The notes: generated from the sequence alone by a model not told the origin. Counted from the stretch's first letter, positions 8,341 to 17,052 are shown. The stretch: DNA of 64,000 nucleotides from Noviluteimonas caseinilytica (GCF_018406605.1 NZ_AP024545.1:2728001-2792000); one strand, 5' to 3'. Numbers and translations are program-made.

Positions 8341-8610
8341 ATGGGCGTTGAGTGGCTCGGCGGCGTGTGGTCCCTGTTCGGATTGTTCGTGCTCGCGCTG
8401 CTCATCCTGTGCCTCATCGTGCAGGTGGCCACCCGCTACGTGCTGGCGACGCTGGTGCTCGCTTCGCTGTGCAGCCTGGCCGCGGCGGCAAACGCGCTGG
8501 GTTTCGATCCGCCCAGCGATTTCCTGATGACGTTCCTCGGCACGTTTTTCTTCTTCGCGACCGGGATCGGGTTGTTGGCGCTGATCGTCCGGCTGGTTCG
8601 CGGCAAGTAG
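8341..8610 (+). CDS. Small membrane protein
   Basis: An 89-residue protein with hydrophobic segments near residues 8-28, 31-47 and 60-83 and a basic tail R-L-V-R-G-K. GGGGAA lies upstream of the ATG. No family recognised. It ends 11 bases before the pseudouridine synthase gene and may be cotranscribed with it. Confidence 0.65.
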   Translation: MGVEWLGGVWSLFGLFVLALLILCLIVQVATRYVLATLVLASLCSLAAAANALGFDPPSDFLMTFLGTFFFFATGIGLLALIVRLVRGK

Positions 8611-8621
8611 ACTGCGCTGCC

Positions 8622-9548
8622 ATGCGCACGCGCCCCCCCAGCATCGATGGGCTGGCTGCCAGCACGCTGCAGTTGCCGCCGGGCGCGTGGACGTGCGTGC
8701 TGGATTGCCTGTGCGAACGATTCCCGGCGATCCCGCGCGCGCAATGGATCGAACGCATGGCGCGCGGGCGGGTCGTGGACAACGCCGGCCATCGGGTGAC
8801 GCCGGAGACGCCGTATCGCGTCGGGCTCGAGGTCCATTACTACCGCGAGGTCCCGGACGAAGCGCCCATCCCGTTCGAGGAAGTCGTGCTGCATGTCGAC
8901 GCCGACTTGCTGGTGGCGGACAAACCGCATTTCCTGCCGGTCGCGCCGACGGGCGCGCACGTGCATGAAACCTTGCTCGGGCGACTGGTTCGGCGCACGG
9001 GGAACGACGCGTTGGTGCCGCTGCACCGCATCGATCGCGAGACCGCCGGCCTGGTGTTGTTCTCGACCAATCCGGACACGCGGGCGCATTACCAGGCGCT
9101 GTTCCGCGAACGACGGGTCACGAAGGCGTACGAAGCGATTGCGCCCGCGTTGCCGGATGTCGAATTCCCCTGCCTCCGTGCCAGCCGGATCGTCGCCGGC
9201 GAACCGTTCCATCGCATGCAGGAAGTCGCAGGCGCGGCGAACAGCGAAACCCGCATCGAAGTGATTTCGCGCGGCGCCGGACGCTGGCGTTATGCGCTCA
9301 CGCCGATCACCGGCCGCAAGCATCAATTGCGCGTGCACATGGCGGCGATGGGGGCGCCGATCGAAAAAGACAGCATTTACCCGTCGGTGGTGCGTCGTGC
9401 GGCGGGCGATTACACCGCGCCGTTGCAACTCCTGGCCAAGCGACTGGTGTTCGTGGATCCGATCAGCGGGGAAGAACGCCGCTATTCGAGCCGCATGCTG
9501 CTGCAGTCAACGCACGACAATCGAACGGATCCATTGCGCCGCGATTGA
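8622..9548 (+). CDS. RluA-family pseudouridine synthase
   Basis: A 308-residue enzyme. The catalytic motif H-R-I-D-R-E-T-A-G-L-V-L-F lies at residues 135-147, with Asp138 as the expected nucleophile that attacks uridine. The later motif T-G-R-K-H-Q-L-R-V-H completes the active site. The first 75 residues form a short N-terminal extension that may act like an S4 domain but lacks its clear signature. The enzyme should isomerise uridines in rRNA or tRNA; the exact site cannot be read from sequence. No good ribosome site is visible, so it may be coupled to the gene upstream. Confidence 0.9.
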   Translation: MRTRPPSIDGLAASTLQLPPGAWTCVLDCLCERFPAIPRAQWIERMARGRVVDNAGHRVTPETPYRVGLEVHYYREVPDEAPIPFEEVVLHVDADLLVADKPHFLPVAPTGAHVHETLLGRLVRRTGNDALVPLHRIDRETAGLVLFSTNPDTRAHYQALFRERRVTKAYEAIAPALPDVEFPCLRASRIVAGEPFHRMQEVAGAANSETRIEVISRGAGRWRYALTPITGRKHQLRVHMAAMGAPIEKDSIYPSVVRRAAGDYTAPLQLLAKRLVFVDPISGEERRYSSRMLLQSTHDNRTDPLRRD

Positions 9549-9845
9549 TAAAAGCGGGAGCGCGGCCCAGCCCCACGCAAGCAGGTGAAGCCACCGGGCG
9601 CCGCGCCAGCGACGAAAGAGCGCGACGGCCGCGAGCGCGAACAGGATCGTGCCCGGGGCGAAGTAAACGAGCGCGGCCATGGATTCGAGCGCGCCCGAGT
9701 CCACGTTGCGACCGTATCGGCGGACTGCATCGGCCGCAGCGACGCGGGAAGCATTCAGCAGCAATGCGCCCATGCAGGTGAAGACGATCGCCGCCGCCGT
9801 GTCGATCCAGGCGCGAGTGCGTTTCGGCTGCTGCACGATCTGCAT
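9507..9845 (-). CDS. Small membrane protein
   Basis: A 112-residue protein with hydrophobic segments near residues 13-34, 55-74 and 85-103. The start at 9845 is chosen because AGGACG precedes it; an upstream extension is Cys/Pro-rich and lacks a site. The last 42 bases overlap the convergent pseudouridine synthase gene. No family recognised. Confidence 0.65.
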   Translation of the reverse strand: MQIVQQPKRTRAWIDTAAAIVFTCMGALLLNASRVAAADAVRRYGRNVDSGALESMAALVYFAPGTILFALAAVALFRRWRGARWLHLLAWGWAALPLLSIAAQWIRSIVVR

Positions 9846-10036
9846 GGACGTCCTGCCGTTGGGCCGGAGATTGCCGGTTGCGGCCCACATTACGGAAGCT
9901 GCATGCGGGGGACAAGGCGGCAGCAAAGCGCTCTGCATCCCGGCAATCAGCAGGCATTCGCTGTTGCCTGCGCCGAGGATTGCCTACCATGCGCGCAGGA
10001 GTTCCCACGTGCGCTGGATGGAATCAGAGGAAATCC

Positions 10037-10396
10037 ATGGGTCGCTTCGTCGAAGTGGATCGCCATCGGAAGCTCGTCGAAGTCTCGTTCTTCGGCGAGG
10101 TGACCTATCGCGAGCGCATCGAAACCATGCAGTACATTTTCCCGCCGATGCTCAAGCACCGCTTGCGGCGCTTGTTGCTGGACTTCTCCGGCGCGCGGCC
10201 CGGCGCACCGGATGGCACCCGCGAAGAACTGATGGAGAAGATCCTGTCGGCGCCGGCGCTGGTGGGCGCGCGGGTTGCGTTCGTCAATTCGCTCGATGTC
10301 CATGGGTTGCCGGGCGGGCCCGTGCCTGCATTCGAAACGCGGCGCTTCGACAACCGCGATGACGCGGAGGCGTGGTTGCTGGCGGTGGATCCCTAG
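10037..10396 (+). CDS. STAS/SpoIIAA-like small protein
   Basis: A 119-residue soluble protein beginning M-G-R-F-V-E-V-D and containing the strand-turn pattern V-S-F-F-G-E-V-T-Y-R-E-R, a central L-L-L-D-F-S-G strand and a C-terminal helix D-D-A-E-A-W-L. This alternating alpha/beta layout resembles the SpoIIAA/STAS-like proteins of unknown role. The gene at 41820 has the same layout. Ribosome site CAGAGGAAAT is strong. No phosphorylatable serine motif is obvious. Confidence 0.65.
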   Translation: MGRFVEVDRHRKLVEVSFFGEVTYRERIETMQYIFPPMLKHRLRRLLLDFSGARPGAPDGTREELMEKILSAPALVGARVAFVNSLDVHGLPGGPVPAFETRRFDNRDDAEAWLLAVDP

Positions 10397-10411
10397 CGTC
10401 GAGCGTCCCGC

Positions 10412-10771
10412 TCATTCGTACCAGGGCGCGACCGTTGCGCCGAACACCGTTGCCGTCGCGCAAGCCACGATCAGGATCCACAGGGACGCGCGCGCATTGG
10501 ATGCATTCGACGGGCCCGGCATGAACACCTTCGCGTAGAGCAGCAGCACGGAAAGACAGGCCGCGAGCGGCGGGTAGAGGATCGACGCAAATCCGACCTG
10601 CGCAGGCCGGTTGAAGCACAGCAGGCCGATGACCAGCAGGACCGCAGGCGCGACCGGCAGCAGCACATCGGCAGGCGCCAATCGTCCGACGCGTCGCTGG
10701 CGAAGCAATGCGGGAATCGAGAGGACTTCAGCGGCCAACAACGTCAGCACCAGCAGGAGCGATGGGTACAT
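10412..10771 (-). CDS. Four-helix membrane protein
   Basis: A 119-residue protein with four hydrophobic segments (about residues 2-20, 35-53, 61-82 and 95-113). It is convergent with the STAS-like gene, 15 bases apart. No family recognised. Confidence 0.65.
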   Translation of the reverse strand: MYPSLLLVLTLLAAEVLSIPALLRQRRVGRLAPADVLLPVAPAVLLVIGLLCFNRPAQVGFASILYPPLAACLSVLLLYAKVFMPGPSNASNARASLWILIVACATATVFGATVAPWYE

Positions 10772-10893
10772 GGTGGGTCCGGCCCGTCAGTTGGCCTGAG
10801 CTTAGCAATGGCCCGGACGTTCGCCCGCCCGCATCGGCCCAGCAACACTTTTCGCCATGCGATAGTGCGCGGCACACGGAAGGGGAACGGGGC

Positions 10894-11343
10894 ATGCGCA
10901 GGCAACACCCATGGGCCTATCTGGCGGCGGCCATCGCCGCGGCCCTGCCGCCAGTCCTCGGGGTAGGGCTCCTCAGTCTTCCCGCGCGGAACGGCACGGC
11001 GGCCGCCAGCGGAGTGATCGTCGTGGGCATCGTCGCGTTGGTGCTCGCGTTCGCGTACCTCCTGCCCATCGCGGTCCTGCTGCGGCGACTGCTGCTGTTT
11101 CGCGCCGTGATCATGGGCGTCGTGGGCTTCGTTCCGCTCGCCGCGGCGGCCGCGTGCTTCGTGATCGGCGTTACGCAACGCATGCCGGACGGAAGCGAGG
11201 TGTCGGTCCCCGTATGGGCCCTGATGCCCGGCGTGGCGTTCTACGGGGCACTCGGCGCCGCGAGTGGCGTGGTGTTCCATTTCGTGTTCCGCCGCATCGC
11301 GGGGAACGAGCCCCTGGCGCCGGGCTCCGCCATCGACGCCTGA
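10894..11343 (+). CDS. Four-helix membrane protein
   Basis: A 149-residue protein with membrane segments near residues 8-28, 36-62, 69-90 and 107-130. AAGGGGAA precedes the ATG. A shorter reading begins at the same codon; upstream frame extension is not needed. I do not recognise a family. It is convergent with the small gene at 11350. Confidence 0.65.
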   Translation: MRRQHPWAYLAAAIAAALPPVLGVGLLSLPARNGTAAASGVIVVGIVALVLAFAYLLPIAVLLRRLLLFRAVIMGVVGFVPLAAAAACFVIGVTQRMPDGSEVSVPVWALMPGVAFYGALGAASGVVFHFVFRRIAGNEPLAPGSAIDA

Positions 11344-11349
11344 GGGCGC

Positions 11350-11556
11350 TCAGCGCGCCTGGGTCATCAGCACGGATCGCAGGTTGCGCAGGCGCAACAT
11401 CCCGTGTGGCGTGAGGAAGGCGATCCCGTCGGCCTGGACCACGACCAACCCGACAAGCCGAAGCGCGTCCAGTTCCGCCACGGCGAGCGCAAACCCGCGT
11501 TCAACGGACTCCAGGGCGGTCATGCAGGTTTTGTCGTCGCAGGCGGAAACCGCCAT
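11350..11556 (-). CDS. Small hypothetical protein
   Basis: A 68-residue soluble protein. The middle reads G-F-A-L-A-V-A-E-L-D-A-L-R and the end reads F-L-T-P-H-G-M-L-R-L-R, which resembles the wing and last helix of short winged-helix-like proteins, but this is weak. Two cysteines lie near the N-terminus. No strong ribosome site is visible. Confidence 0.45.
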   Translation of the reverse strand: MAVSACDDKTCMTALESVERGFALAVAELDALRLVGLVVVQADGIAFLTPHGMLRLRNLRSVLMTQAR

Positions 11557-11663
11557 GGCAGTGCTCGCGGTCCGCTATGTGCGGTAACGCACACAAGCTA
11601 GCACCTATTCGGTGACGCGGGGCGCACACGCGTCTGAATGGCCCAGGTGCAGGACTGGCGACG

Positions 11664-12398
11664 CTAATCGGCGAGCGTGGACCACGGCATGTTCGAAAGC
11701 AGGCGCTCGTATTCCTGTTTCACCGCCCGATAGCATTCGCAACTGCGCAGCTCCAGGGCCTGGCGATCGAGGATGCGGATGCGGCCCCGCGCGTACTGGA
11801 TCACGCCGGCCTGCTGCAGGCGTCCCGCGGCTTCGGTGACGCCTTCGCGCCGGACGCCCAGCCGCGCCGCGATGGTTTCCTGCGTCACGGCCAGGTGGTC
11901 GGACTGCATGCGATCCATGTACAGCAACAGCCAGCGGCACAACTGCTTCTCGACGTTGTGGTAGCGGTTGCACACGGCGTTCTGCGCCATCTGCGCCAGC
12001 AGCACCTGCGTGTAGCGCAGGATGAGGATCTGGAATTCCTCGCCGCGATTGAACTCGCGGATGACGACATCCGCCTTGAGGCAGAGCGCCTGCCCACCCA
12101 TCTGCACGACCGCGTGCGCCGGCGTGCTGTGGCTGTCGACGACCAGCGCCGCGCCCACGACGCCTTCGTTGCCGACCATGCCGACTTCGGTGGTATCGCC
12201 ACTTTCGAGCGAATACAGCAGCGAAATGACGCCGGTGCGCGGAAAGTACATGTGGTTCTGCGCCGCGCCGGCCTCGTACAGCACCTTGCCCACGGGGAGT
12301 TCCTGCAGTTGCAGGTGGGGTGCCAGGCGTGCGCAAACCCCGGCTGGCAGCTTGTCCAGCAGGCCGTTGTGGGCTTTCCTTGGCACTGAAGTGCTCAT
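11664..12398 (-). CDS. Crp/Fnr-family transcription regulator
   Basis: The 244-residue product has an N-terminal cyclic-nucleotide-binding-like barrel (about residues 15-140) with G-V-I-S-L-L-Y and M-V-G-N-E-G-V-V-G. A dimer helix follows, then a C-terminal winged helix with V-T-Q-E-T-I-A-A-R-L-G-V-R-R-E-G-V-T-E-A. The N-terminal cysteines of Fnr are absent, and the cAMP-contact Arg-Ser pair of true Crp is not seen, so the ligand is unknown. A perfect-armed 20-base palindrome lies 54 bases upstream of the start and is a natural candidate for its own operator. The start at 12398 has GGGGGA upstream; a longer frame to 12557 runs through that palindrome and is rejected. Confidence 0.9.
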   Translation of the reverse strand: MSTSVPRKAHNGLLDKLPAGVCARLAPHLQLQELPVGKVLYEAGAAQNHMYFPRTGVISLLYSLESGDTTEVGMVGNEGVVGAALVVDSHSTPAHAVVQMGGQALCLKADVVIREFNRGEEFQILILRYTQVLLAQMAQNAVCNRYHNVEKQLCRWLLLYMDRMQSDHLAVTQETIAARLGVRREGVTEAAGRLQQAGVIQYARGRIRILDRQALELRSCECYRAVKQEYERLLSNMPWSTLAD

Positions 12399-12452
12399 GC
12401 TCGAACGCGTCCCCCGCAAAACGGGAGATTGTCGGTTGCAAGCAGCAGGACG

Positions 12453-12472
12453 TATGTACGGAACCGTACATA
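12453..12472. promoter_or_regulatory. 20-base palindrome, probable operator
   Basis: The sequence TATGTACGG-AA-CCGTACATA has two perfect nine-base arms around a two-base centre. It lies in the control region of the Crp/Fnr gene. Crp/Fnr proteins bind two-fold symmetric sites of about this size, though the usual TGTGA or TTGAT half-site is replaced here by TGTACGG. Autoregulation is inferred, not shown. Confidence 0.65.
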
Positions 12473-12613
12473 GGAGGGTCGCGGCGGACCTTTGCGCGCT
12501 TTGGCACATCGGAAGAACGCGCCGGATGGGTGCAGGTCGACAACCTGTCAACGCCACGGTGCGCGCTCCGTCAGCCCATTACAAGGAGCACGCTTGCTAT
12601 CTGCCCATCCCGT

Positions 12614-12871
12614 TCATCGACCCGCAACCCCGCCTGCCAGGACGTGATGTGCTTCGGGCGATCGGGCGTCGATGCACGTTTGCCATGCGGCACGGACGCG
12701 CGATGTGACCTCCGGCCACCGTGCGCCGGCCCGGTCGTCCGAGGCATCCCACGCGATGGCGGCGTAGTCGTTGACGACGTCCCAGGCCACGCCGCGAAAG
12801 CACTGCTCGAGCGTTGCAGCGAAGGACTGGATCTCCGTTTCCAACGCACCAGGCACATGTTGCGGCTGCAT
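12614..12871 (-). CDS. Small hypothetical protein
   Basis: An 85-residue soluble protein with helical pattern (F-A-A-T-L-E-Q-C-F near residue 17) and an acidic, Trp-rich middle that reads W-D-V-V-N-D-Y-A-A-I-A-W. GAGG lies ahead of the ATG. It is separated from the Crp/Fnr gene by a 215-base control region. No family recognised. Confidence 0.55.
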   Translation of the reverse strand: MQPQHVPGALETEIQSFAATLEQCFRGVAWDVVNDYAAIAWDASDDRAGARWPEVTSRVRAAWQTCIDARSPEAHHVLAGGVAGR

Positions 12872-13002
12872 GACGTGCTGCCTCGAGGGATCGGTGCGAG
12901 CGGGTGTGCACTATGGGCTTGTTCGGCCCGGCGTGCGGGCGCGCGGTGGAGTTTCAGACGGGAGGTGTCGCTATCCCGCTGTCCAATCGATTCCTGACGC
13001 GC

Positions 13003-13263
13003 TCACGAGTAGTTGCGTCGCGCGGGCCACCACCGTCCGGTGATCGCAACGGCGAACAAATAAAGCGCGAGCACGCCAAGGGCAAGATCCGTCACCGTCG
13101 GCGACACGGCATGGGTCTGGAAGTAGTACCCATTGATGGCGCGGGCGATTTCGTAATCGACGACACCGGTCACCAGGATTGCGAGCGCCAGGAACGCCAC
13201 GATCCATCGCCCGAGCGGACGAACCTGCTTGCGTGCATCGCTGCGGTCCGCGACATCCGTCAT
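13003..13263 (-). CDS. Small two-helix membrane protein
   Basis: An 86-residue protein with membrane segments near residues 19-38 and 54-75 and a basic C-terminal end. Its ATG overlaps the stop of the YgjP-like peptidase gene (ATGA), so the two are translationally coupled. No family recognised. Confidence 0.7.
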   Translation of the reverse strand: MTDVADRSDARKQVRPLGRWIVAFLALAILVTGVVDYEIARAINGYYFQTHAVSPTVTDLALGVLALYLFAVAITGRWWPARRNYS

Positions 13264-13802
13264 GCCTCGTTCTCCCGGTGCGCATCCTGGCGCAGTGCGC
13301 GTGCTTCCGCGTCCTCCAGTTCCAGGTGCGTCAACCACAACCGCAGGTCGAACTCGAGCTGGTGGTAGTCCGGCGCCATGTGCGTGCACAGCTGGTAGAA
13401 GGCCTTGTCGTGCTCGGCTTCCTTCAGGTGCGCGAGTTCGTGCACCACGATCATCTTCAGGAACTCGGCGGGCGCGTCGCGGAACACCGTGGCGATGCGC
13501 AGTTCGCGGCTGGACTTGAGCTTCGCACCCTGCACGCGGGAAATCGTGGTGTGCGTGCCGAGCGCGTGCTTCATCACCTGCAGCTTGCTGTCGTAGACCA
13601 CTTTCCCCAGCGGCACGGCCTTGCGCAAGTGCCGGTCCTTGAGTGCCTGGACGTAGTCGTACAACTGGCGGTCGTTGCGCACGTCGTGGGGCTCGGGATA
13701 CCGCTCGGCCAGGCGCTTGCCGAGGCGGCCCTGCGCGATGAGCTCCTGCACCTGCGCCTGCAGGTGGGGCGGGTAACCGACGAGGTACTTCAAGGGTTGC
13801 AT
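13260..13802 (-). CDS. YgjP-like zinc metallopeptidase domain protein
   Basis: The 180-residue product contains H-E-L-A-H-L-K-E-A-E-H, where His121, Glu122, His125 and probably His131 form the zinc site of the YgjP/DUF45 family. The preceding region has the strand pattern I-S-R-V-Q-G-A-K-L-K-S-S-R-E-L of that family. A proteolytic or metal-dependent role is likely, but no substrate is known to me. The downstream membrane protein is coupled to it by an ATGA overlap. Confidence 0.88.
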   Translation of the reverse strand: MQPLKYLVGYPPHLQAQVQELIAQGRLGKRLAERYPEPHDVRNDRQLYDYVQALKDRHLRKAVPLGKVVYDSKLQVMKHALGTHTTISRVQGAKLKSSRELRIATVFRDAPAEFLKMIVVHELAHLKEAEHDKAFYQLCTHMAPDYHQLEFDLRLWLTHLELEDAEARALRQDAHRENEA

Positions 13803-13877
13803 CCGCGGGTAGGACGAAGCCGGGCAGGGGGTCGGTCGCTATGATGGCGCCAGAACCCCCGGATACGAAGCATCGAC

Positions 13878-14429
13878 ATGGCGAAGGGCAATCCGCTCCA
13901 GGAACAGCTGCTCAAGGCGGGCCTGGTCAAGAAGTCCAAGGTGGCTGAGGTGGCGCGCGAGCAGCACGTGGCCAAGCACGCCAAGGCGAGCAGCGCGCCC
14001 GGCGAGATCCAGCGGGACGCAGAGCGGGCGCGGGCCGAAAAGGTCGAGCGCGACCGCGCGCTGGCCGCCGAGCGCAAGGCCCGGGCCCGCACCGCGGAAC
14101 TGCGCGCGCAGGCGCGGCAGATCATCGAAGACAAGAAGGTGCCGCGGGCGGGGGAAAGCGAATACCGGTTCACCGCCGATGGTGCGATTCGCACGCTGCT
14201 GGTCAACGACGACTTGCGGCAGAAGTTGTCGAGCGGGGTGCTGGTGATCGCGCGGCTCGGGGAGCGTTACGAATTGTTGCCGCGCGTGGCGGGCGACAAG
14301 GTGCGCGAGCGCGATGCCAGCATGATCGTGGTGGATCACGGGCAGGCGGCGGATGCGGTGTCGATTGCCGCGGACGGCGATGACGCGTATTACGCACAGT
14401 TTCAGGTGCCCGACGATCTGGTCTGGTGA
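13878..14429 (+). CDS. DUF2058 (YaiL-like) protein
   Basis: The 183-residue product opens G-N-P-L-Q-E-Q-L-L-K-A-G-L-V, has a long charged helix rich in Arg, Glu and Ala (about residues 20-90), and ends in a small beta domain with Y-R-F-T-A-D-G and V-I-A-R-L-G-E-R-Y-E-L-L-P. This layout is DUF2058, described as a nucleoprotein or polynucleotide-associated protein in enterobacteria. The charged helix suggests nucleic acid or ribosome contact. A TATGAT hexamer 33 bases upstream may be its -10 box. It heads a run of four overlapping or adjacent genes. Confidence 0.88.
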   Translation: MAKGNPLQEQLLKAGLVKKSKVAEVAREQHVAKHAKASSAPGEIQRDAERARAEKVERDRALAAERKARARTAELRAQARQIIEDKKVPRAGESEYRFTADGAIRTLLVNDDLRQKLSSGVLVIARLGERYELLPRVAGDKVRERDASMIVVDHGQAADAVSIAADGDDAYYAQFQVPDDLVW

Positions 14430-14461
14430 ACCGTGGCGCGCTTGAGGGGAGTGCTCGCACG

Positions 14462-14920
14462 ATGCTGCCGTCTGTTTGTGAACCGTTCTTCCGCAGCCTG
14501 ACGTTCCGCCTCCTCGCGGGCGTCGGGTTCGGTTGGCTTGCCGCGGCGCTCGCGCCGGTCGCGTGCGTCATCGCGGCCGTGGCGTATCGCGCGCCGGATT
14601 TCCCCGCACAGGACTGGCGGATCATCCTCGCGATGGCCTTCGTCTTCGCAGGGGGTTACGTAGCGCTCGTGGGCGTGCCGATCGCGTTGGCGCTGCGCGC
14701 CAATGGATGGCTTCGCGCGTTGCCTATGTTCGCCGTCGGCTTCCTGGTGGGCGCTGGGCCGATTGGGGTGGGGACATTCCCTTCGATTGTCGACGACGCG
14801 TCGCCGAACGCGTGGGCAGAGTGGTGGCAGGGCACGCTGCAGTTCGGGTTGCTGGGTGCGGTGTCCGCGATGGCGTTCTACGGAACGTTCCGGGTCATCA
14901 ATCCGGAGCGGACGCGGTGA
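14462..14920 (+). CDS. Four-helix membrane protein
   Basis: A 152-residue protein with membrane segments near residues 13-43, 54-76, 83-101 and 119-140. A GTG at 14426, inside the stop of the DUF2058 gene (GTGA), would add 12 residues and couple the genes; GAGGGGAG sits between the two candidate starts and favours 14462. No family recognised. Confidence 0.65.
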   Translation: MLPSVCEPFFRSLTFRLLAGVGFGWLAAALAPVACVIAAVAYRAPDFPAQDWRIILAMAFVFAGGYVALVGVPIALALRANGWLRALPMFAVGFLVGAGPIGVGTFPSIVDDASPNAWAEWWQGTLQFGLLGAVSAMAFYGTFRVINPERTR

Positions 14921-15345
14921 CGCGCTCGACCCCTGCTGCGACGTCGCAGCCATGGGTGCACGACCCCGTCCGCCTCCTCCTCGGGGTCGGTGCCGTGCTG
15001 TTCTGGCTCGCTGCGTCCATCCCGTTGGCCGTGTTGGGACTCGTCGCGCCGCTGCCGGGTGCGGTCGGGGTTTTCCTGTTCTTCGTGCCGCAGTACCTGT
15101 TCGGCTTCGCGTTGGTCGTGCGCCCGGTCGAGTCCGGTTTTGCGCGCCTGTTTCCGGAGGGCACGGCGGTACTCGCGTGCGTTGCCCTCTGGCTGGCCGT
15201 CGCGATCGGGCATGCCGTGCTCACGCGTCGATGGACGCTGACGAACGCCTTCCTTGCGGCGCTCGCGTCCGTCGTCGGGTGTGCGGTGATCGTGCATCTC
15301 GCGTTTGCGGCCTTCGGCTACGCGGTGCAACTGGACGGACTCTGA
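14917..15345 (+). CDS. Four-helix membrane protein
   Basis: A 142-residue protein whose GTG start overlaps the previous stop (GTGA at 14917-14920). Membrane segments lie near residues 20-40, 47-66, 79-100 and 110-133. It is part of the overlapping gene run that starts with DUF2058. No family recognised. Confidence 0.65.
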   Translation: MTRSTPAATSQPWVHDPVRLLLGVGAVLFWLAASIPLAVLGLVAPLPGAVGVFLFFVPQYLFGFALVVRPVESGFARLFPEGTAVLACVALWLAVAIGHAVLTRRWTLTNAFLAALASVVGCAVIVHLAFAAFGYAVQLDGL

Positions 15346-15725
15346 TGCGCACCGGCATCCCGTTGTCGTTGTCGTTGTCGCTGTGCACGCTCCTGGCGGT
15401 GTCCTGTTCCGGTGGTGGCGCGCACGAAGCGCAGGCGTTGGTCGAGGCGGCCGAAGCGTCGGTGCAATACGCCGTGCGGGACAAGGTGGACCTGCGCACC
15501 TATCAGCTCAAATCGGTGCACGAATTCGGCAACGGCAATTCGGACCTCTGGGTCTATGGCGTCCCCAGGTTTCCGTACGAACTCGCAGTCGCGCAACGCT
15601 TGAAAGGGAAGCGGTACTGGCAGGCCTGTTACACGCACAGGAATCCGGAAATGGCGGCGGCCATGTATTGCTACTTCCTGGACAGGCAGGACTTGACGCT
15701 CCTGGCGATCTACCGGGTCAAGTAG
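15345..15725 (+). CDS. Probable lipoprotein
   Basis: A 126-residue precursor whose ATG overlaps the previous stop (TGATG). The signal ends L-L-A-V-S-C-S-G-G-G, a serviceable lipobox with Cys as first mature residue. The mature part contains S-D-L-W-V-Y-G-V-P-R-F-P-Y and two further cysteines. Its 3' end overlaps the convergent gene by 16 bases. Function unknown; the arrangement suggests an envelope role shared with the two membrane proteins upstream. Confidence 0.7.
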   Translation: MRTGIPLSLSLSLCTLLAVSCSGGGAHEAQALVEAAEASVQYAVRDKVDLRTYQLKSVHEFGNGNSDLWVYGVPRFPYELAVAQRLKGKRYWQACYTHRNPEMAAAMYCYFLDRQDLTLLAIYRVK

Positions 15726-16393
15726 GGGCGCTCCTGCGCCTGGCCATCGCGCCGCACCAGGTACGTCACGAACATCACGCCTTTGTCGTCGCCGCCGACC
15801 GCCGTGTGCTGGTCGACGAAGGCGTCGCGAACCGACGGATCGCGCTGCACTTCGTACACCAGGCGTTGCCAGTCCGCGTCGGGGGCGTCGCTGTTGAATC
15901 CGCCCGTCGCGAGCATCCGGCACAGCGTGCGCGTGCAATGCGGCGCGGAGGCGTGCAGCGCGGTGAACCGCGCGCCGTGTCGGCGAAGGGCGTCTTCGAG
16001 CCGGCGTTCGGTGGCCTCCGACCATTCGGCATCCGGGGCTTCCTTGACGACGAGGAGTTCGTAATCGCGCTGGTCTGCGTTGTGCTGTGCGCCGGAATCG
16101 ACGAAGGCTTGCAGGCGGCGCTCGTCTTCCGACGTCAGCGGTTTGAGGCCGGCCTGTGCGGTGGGGAGTGGGGCGTGCGGCGCCTCCGCCGACGCGCTGG
16201 GCGACCCGGATGCAGCCGTATTCGAGGAGCCTGCCTCGGAGGGTTTCTCCTGCGCTCCAGCCTGCGCTGCGATGGGCGCCTCCCCGTGCGGAGCAGTCGC
16301 TGTCGGCGATGAAGTGCGCGCGGGCCAGAACATCCACGCCCCGACCCCGATGGCAACGACCAGCAACGTCCCTGCGACCTTTCCCCGGGTCAT
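15710..16393 (-). CDS. Membrane-anchored hypothetical protein
   Basis: A 227-residue protein with one N-terminal membrane anchor (about residues 6-23), a low-complexity Ala/Ser/Pro/Glu linker (about 28-80) and a periplasmic C-terminal domain with helical R-R-L-Q-A-F-V-D-S and R-R-L-E-D-A-L-R-R segments and two cysteines in H-C-T-R-T-L-C. The layout resembles anchored periplasmic domain proteins, but I recognise no family. Confidence 0.7.
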   Translation of the reverse strand: MTRGKVAGTLLVVAIGVGAWMFWPARTSSPTATAPHGEAPIAAQAGAQEKPSEAGSSNTAASGSPSASAEAPHAPLPTAQAGLKPLTSEDERRLQAFVDSGAQHNADQRDYELLVVKEAPDAEWSEATERRLEDALRRHGARFTALHASAPHCTRTLCRMLATGGFNSDAPDADWQRLVYEVQRDPSVRDAFVDQHTAVGGDDKGVMFVTYLVRRDGQAQERPYLTR

Positions 16394-16527
16394 GCGCCTT
16401 CCTTGTTGGGTTGCCAGGAATCCGATGGTAATCGAGCCTCCGCGCCTGGCCGAAAACCCGGCCGGCCCTGACGGCGTCCCGACACCTTGTCGGAAATACT
16501 GCGCTCCCGCGCAACGCCCGCAGCGAC

Positions 16528-17052
16528 ATGCCCAAGTCCGCCACCCTGTTGCTCATCCGCCACGCGGAGAAATCCGGCGATCCCGACGACACCGGGTTGA
16601 CGCCCGCGGGCGAAGCGCGGGCGCAGGCTTATGCCGTCTTCTTCCAGCGCATGATGTCCGGAACGTCGCGGCTGCCGCCCCCTGCGTTCCTCATCGCCGC
16701 CGCCATCGCGCCCGACAGCCATCGCGCGCACAGCACGCTCGAACCGCTGGCAGTCGCGCTCGGCATCGAGATCGACGCGCGCGTCGCCGACGGCGATTAC
16801 CCGACGCTGGCCAGGCGATTGCTCGAGGATGCGCGTTACGACGGCGCCACGACGCTGGTCTGCTGGACGCACAAGAAGATCCTCGGCCTGGCGAAGGCAC
16901 TGGGCGCGCCGGATTCGCTGCTGCCGAAGCAGTGGCCGGATGACACCTTCGGCTGGATGCTGCGGCTGGAGTACGACGCCGCGGGCACGCTGGCGGATGC
17001 GACGTTGGCGAGCCAGCGGTTGATGTTCGGGGATTGCGGGGATGAGCCGTAA
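16528..17052 (+). CDS. Histidine phosphatase family protein
   Basis: A 174-residue protein beginning with L-L-L-I-R-H-A-E-K-S, the RHG-type catalytic motif with Arg11 and His12 as phosphate ligand and nucleophile. G-L-T-P-A-G-E-A-R-A-Q-A-Y follows, and a second His (C-W-T-H-K) near residue 118 fits the proton-donor or phosphate-binding site. The small size is like SixA and related phosphohistidine phosphatases. Substrate unknown. Confidence 0.85.
   Translation: MPKSATLLLIRHAEKSGDPDDTGLTPAGEARAQAYAVFFQRMMSGTSRLPPPAFLIAAAIAPDSHRAHSTLEPLAVALGIEIDARVADGDYPTLARRLLEDARYDGATTLVCWTHKKILGLAKALGAPDSLLPKQWPDDTFGWMLRLEYDAAGTLADATLASQRLMFGDCGDEP

Noticed and set aside
11664..12557. Longer start for the Crp/Fnr gene at 12557
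   Set aside because: The extension crosses the 20-base palindrome and control region and has no ribosome site; 12398 is preferred.
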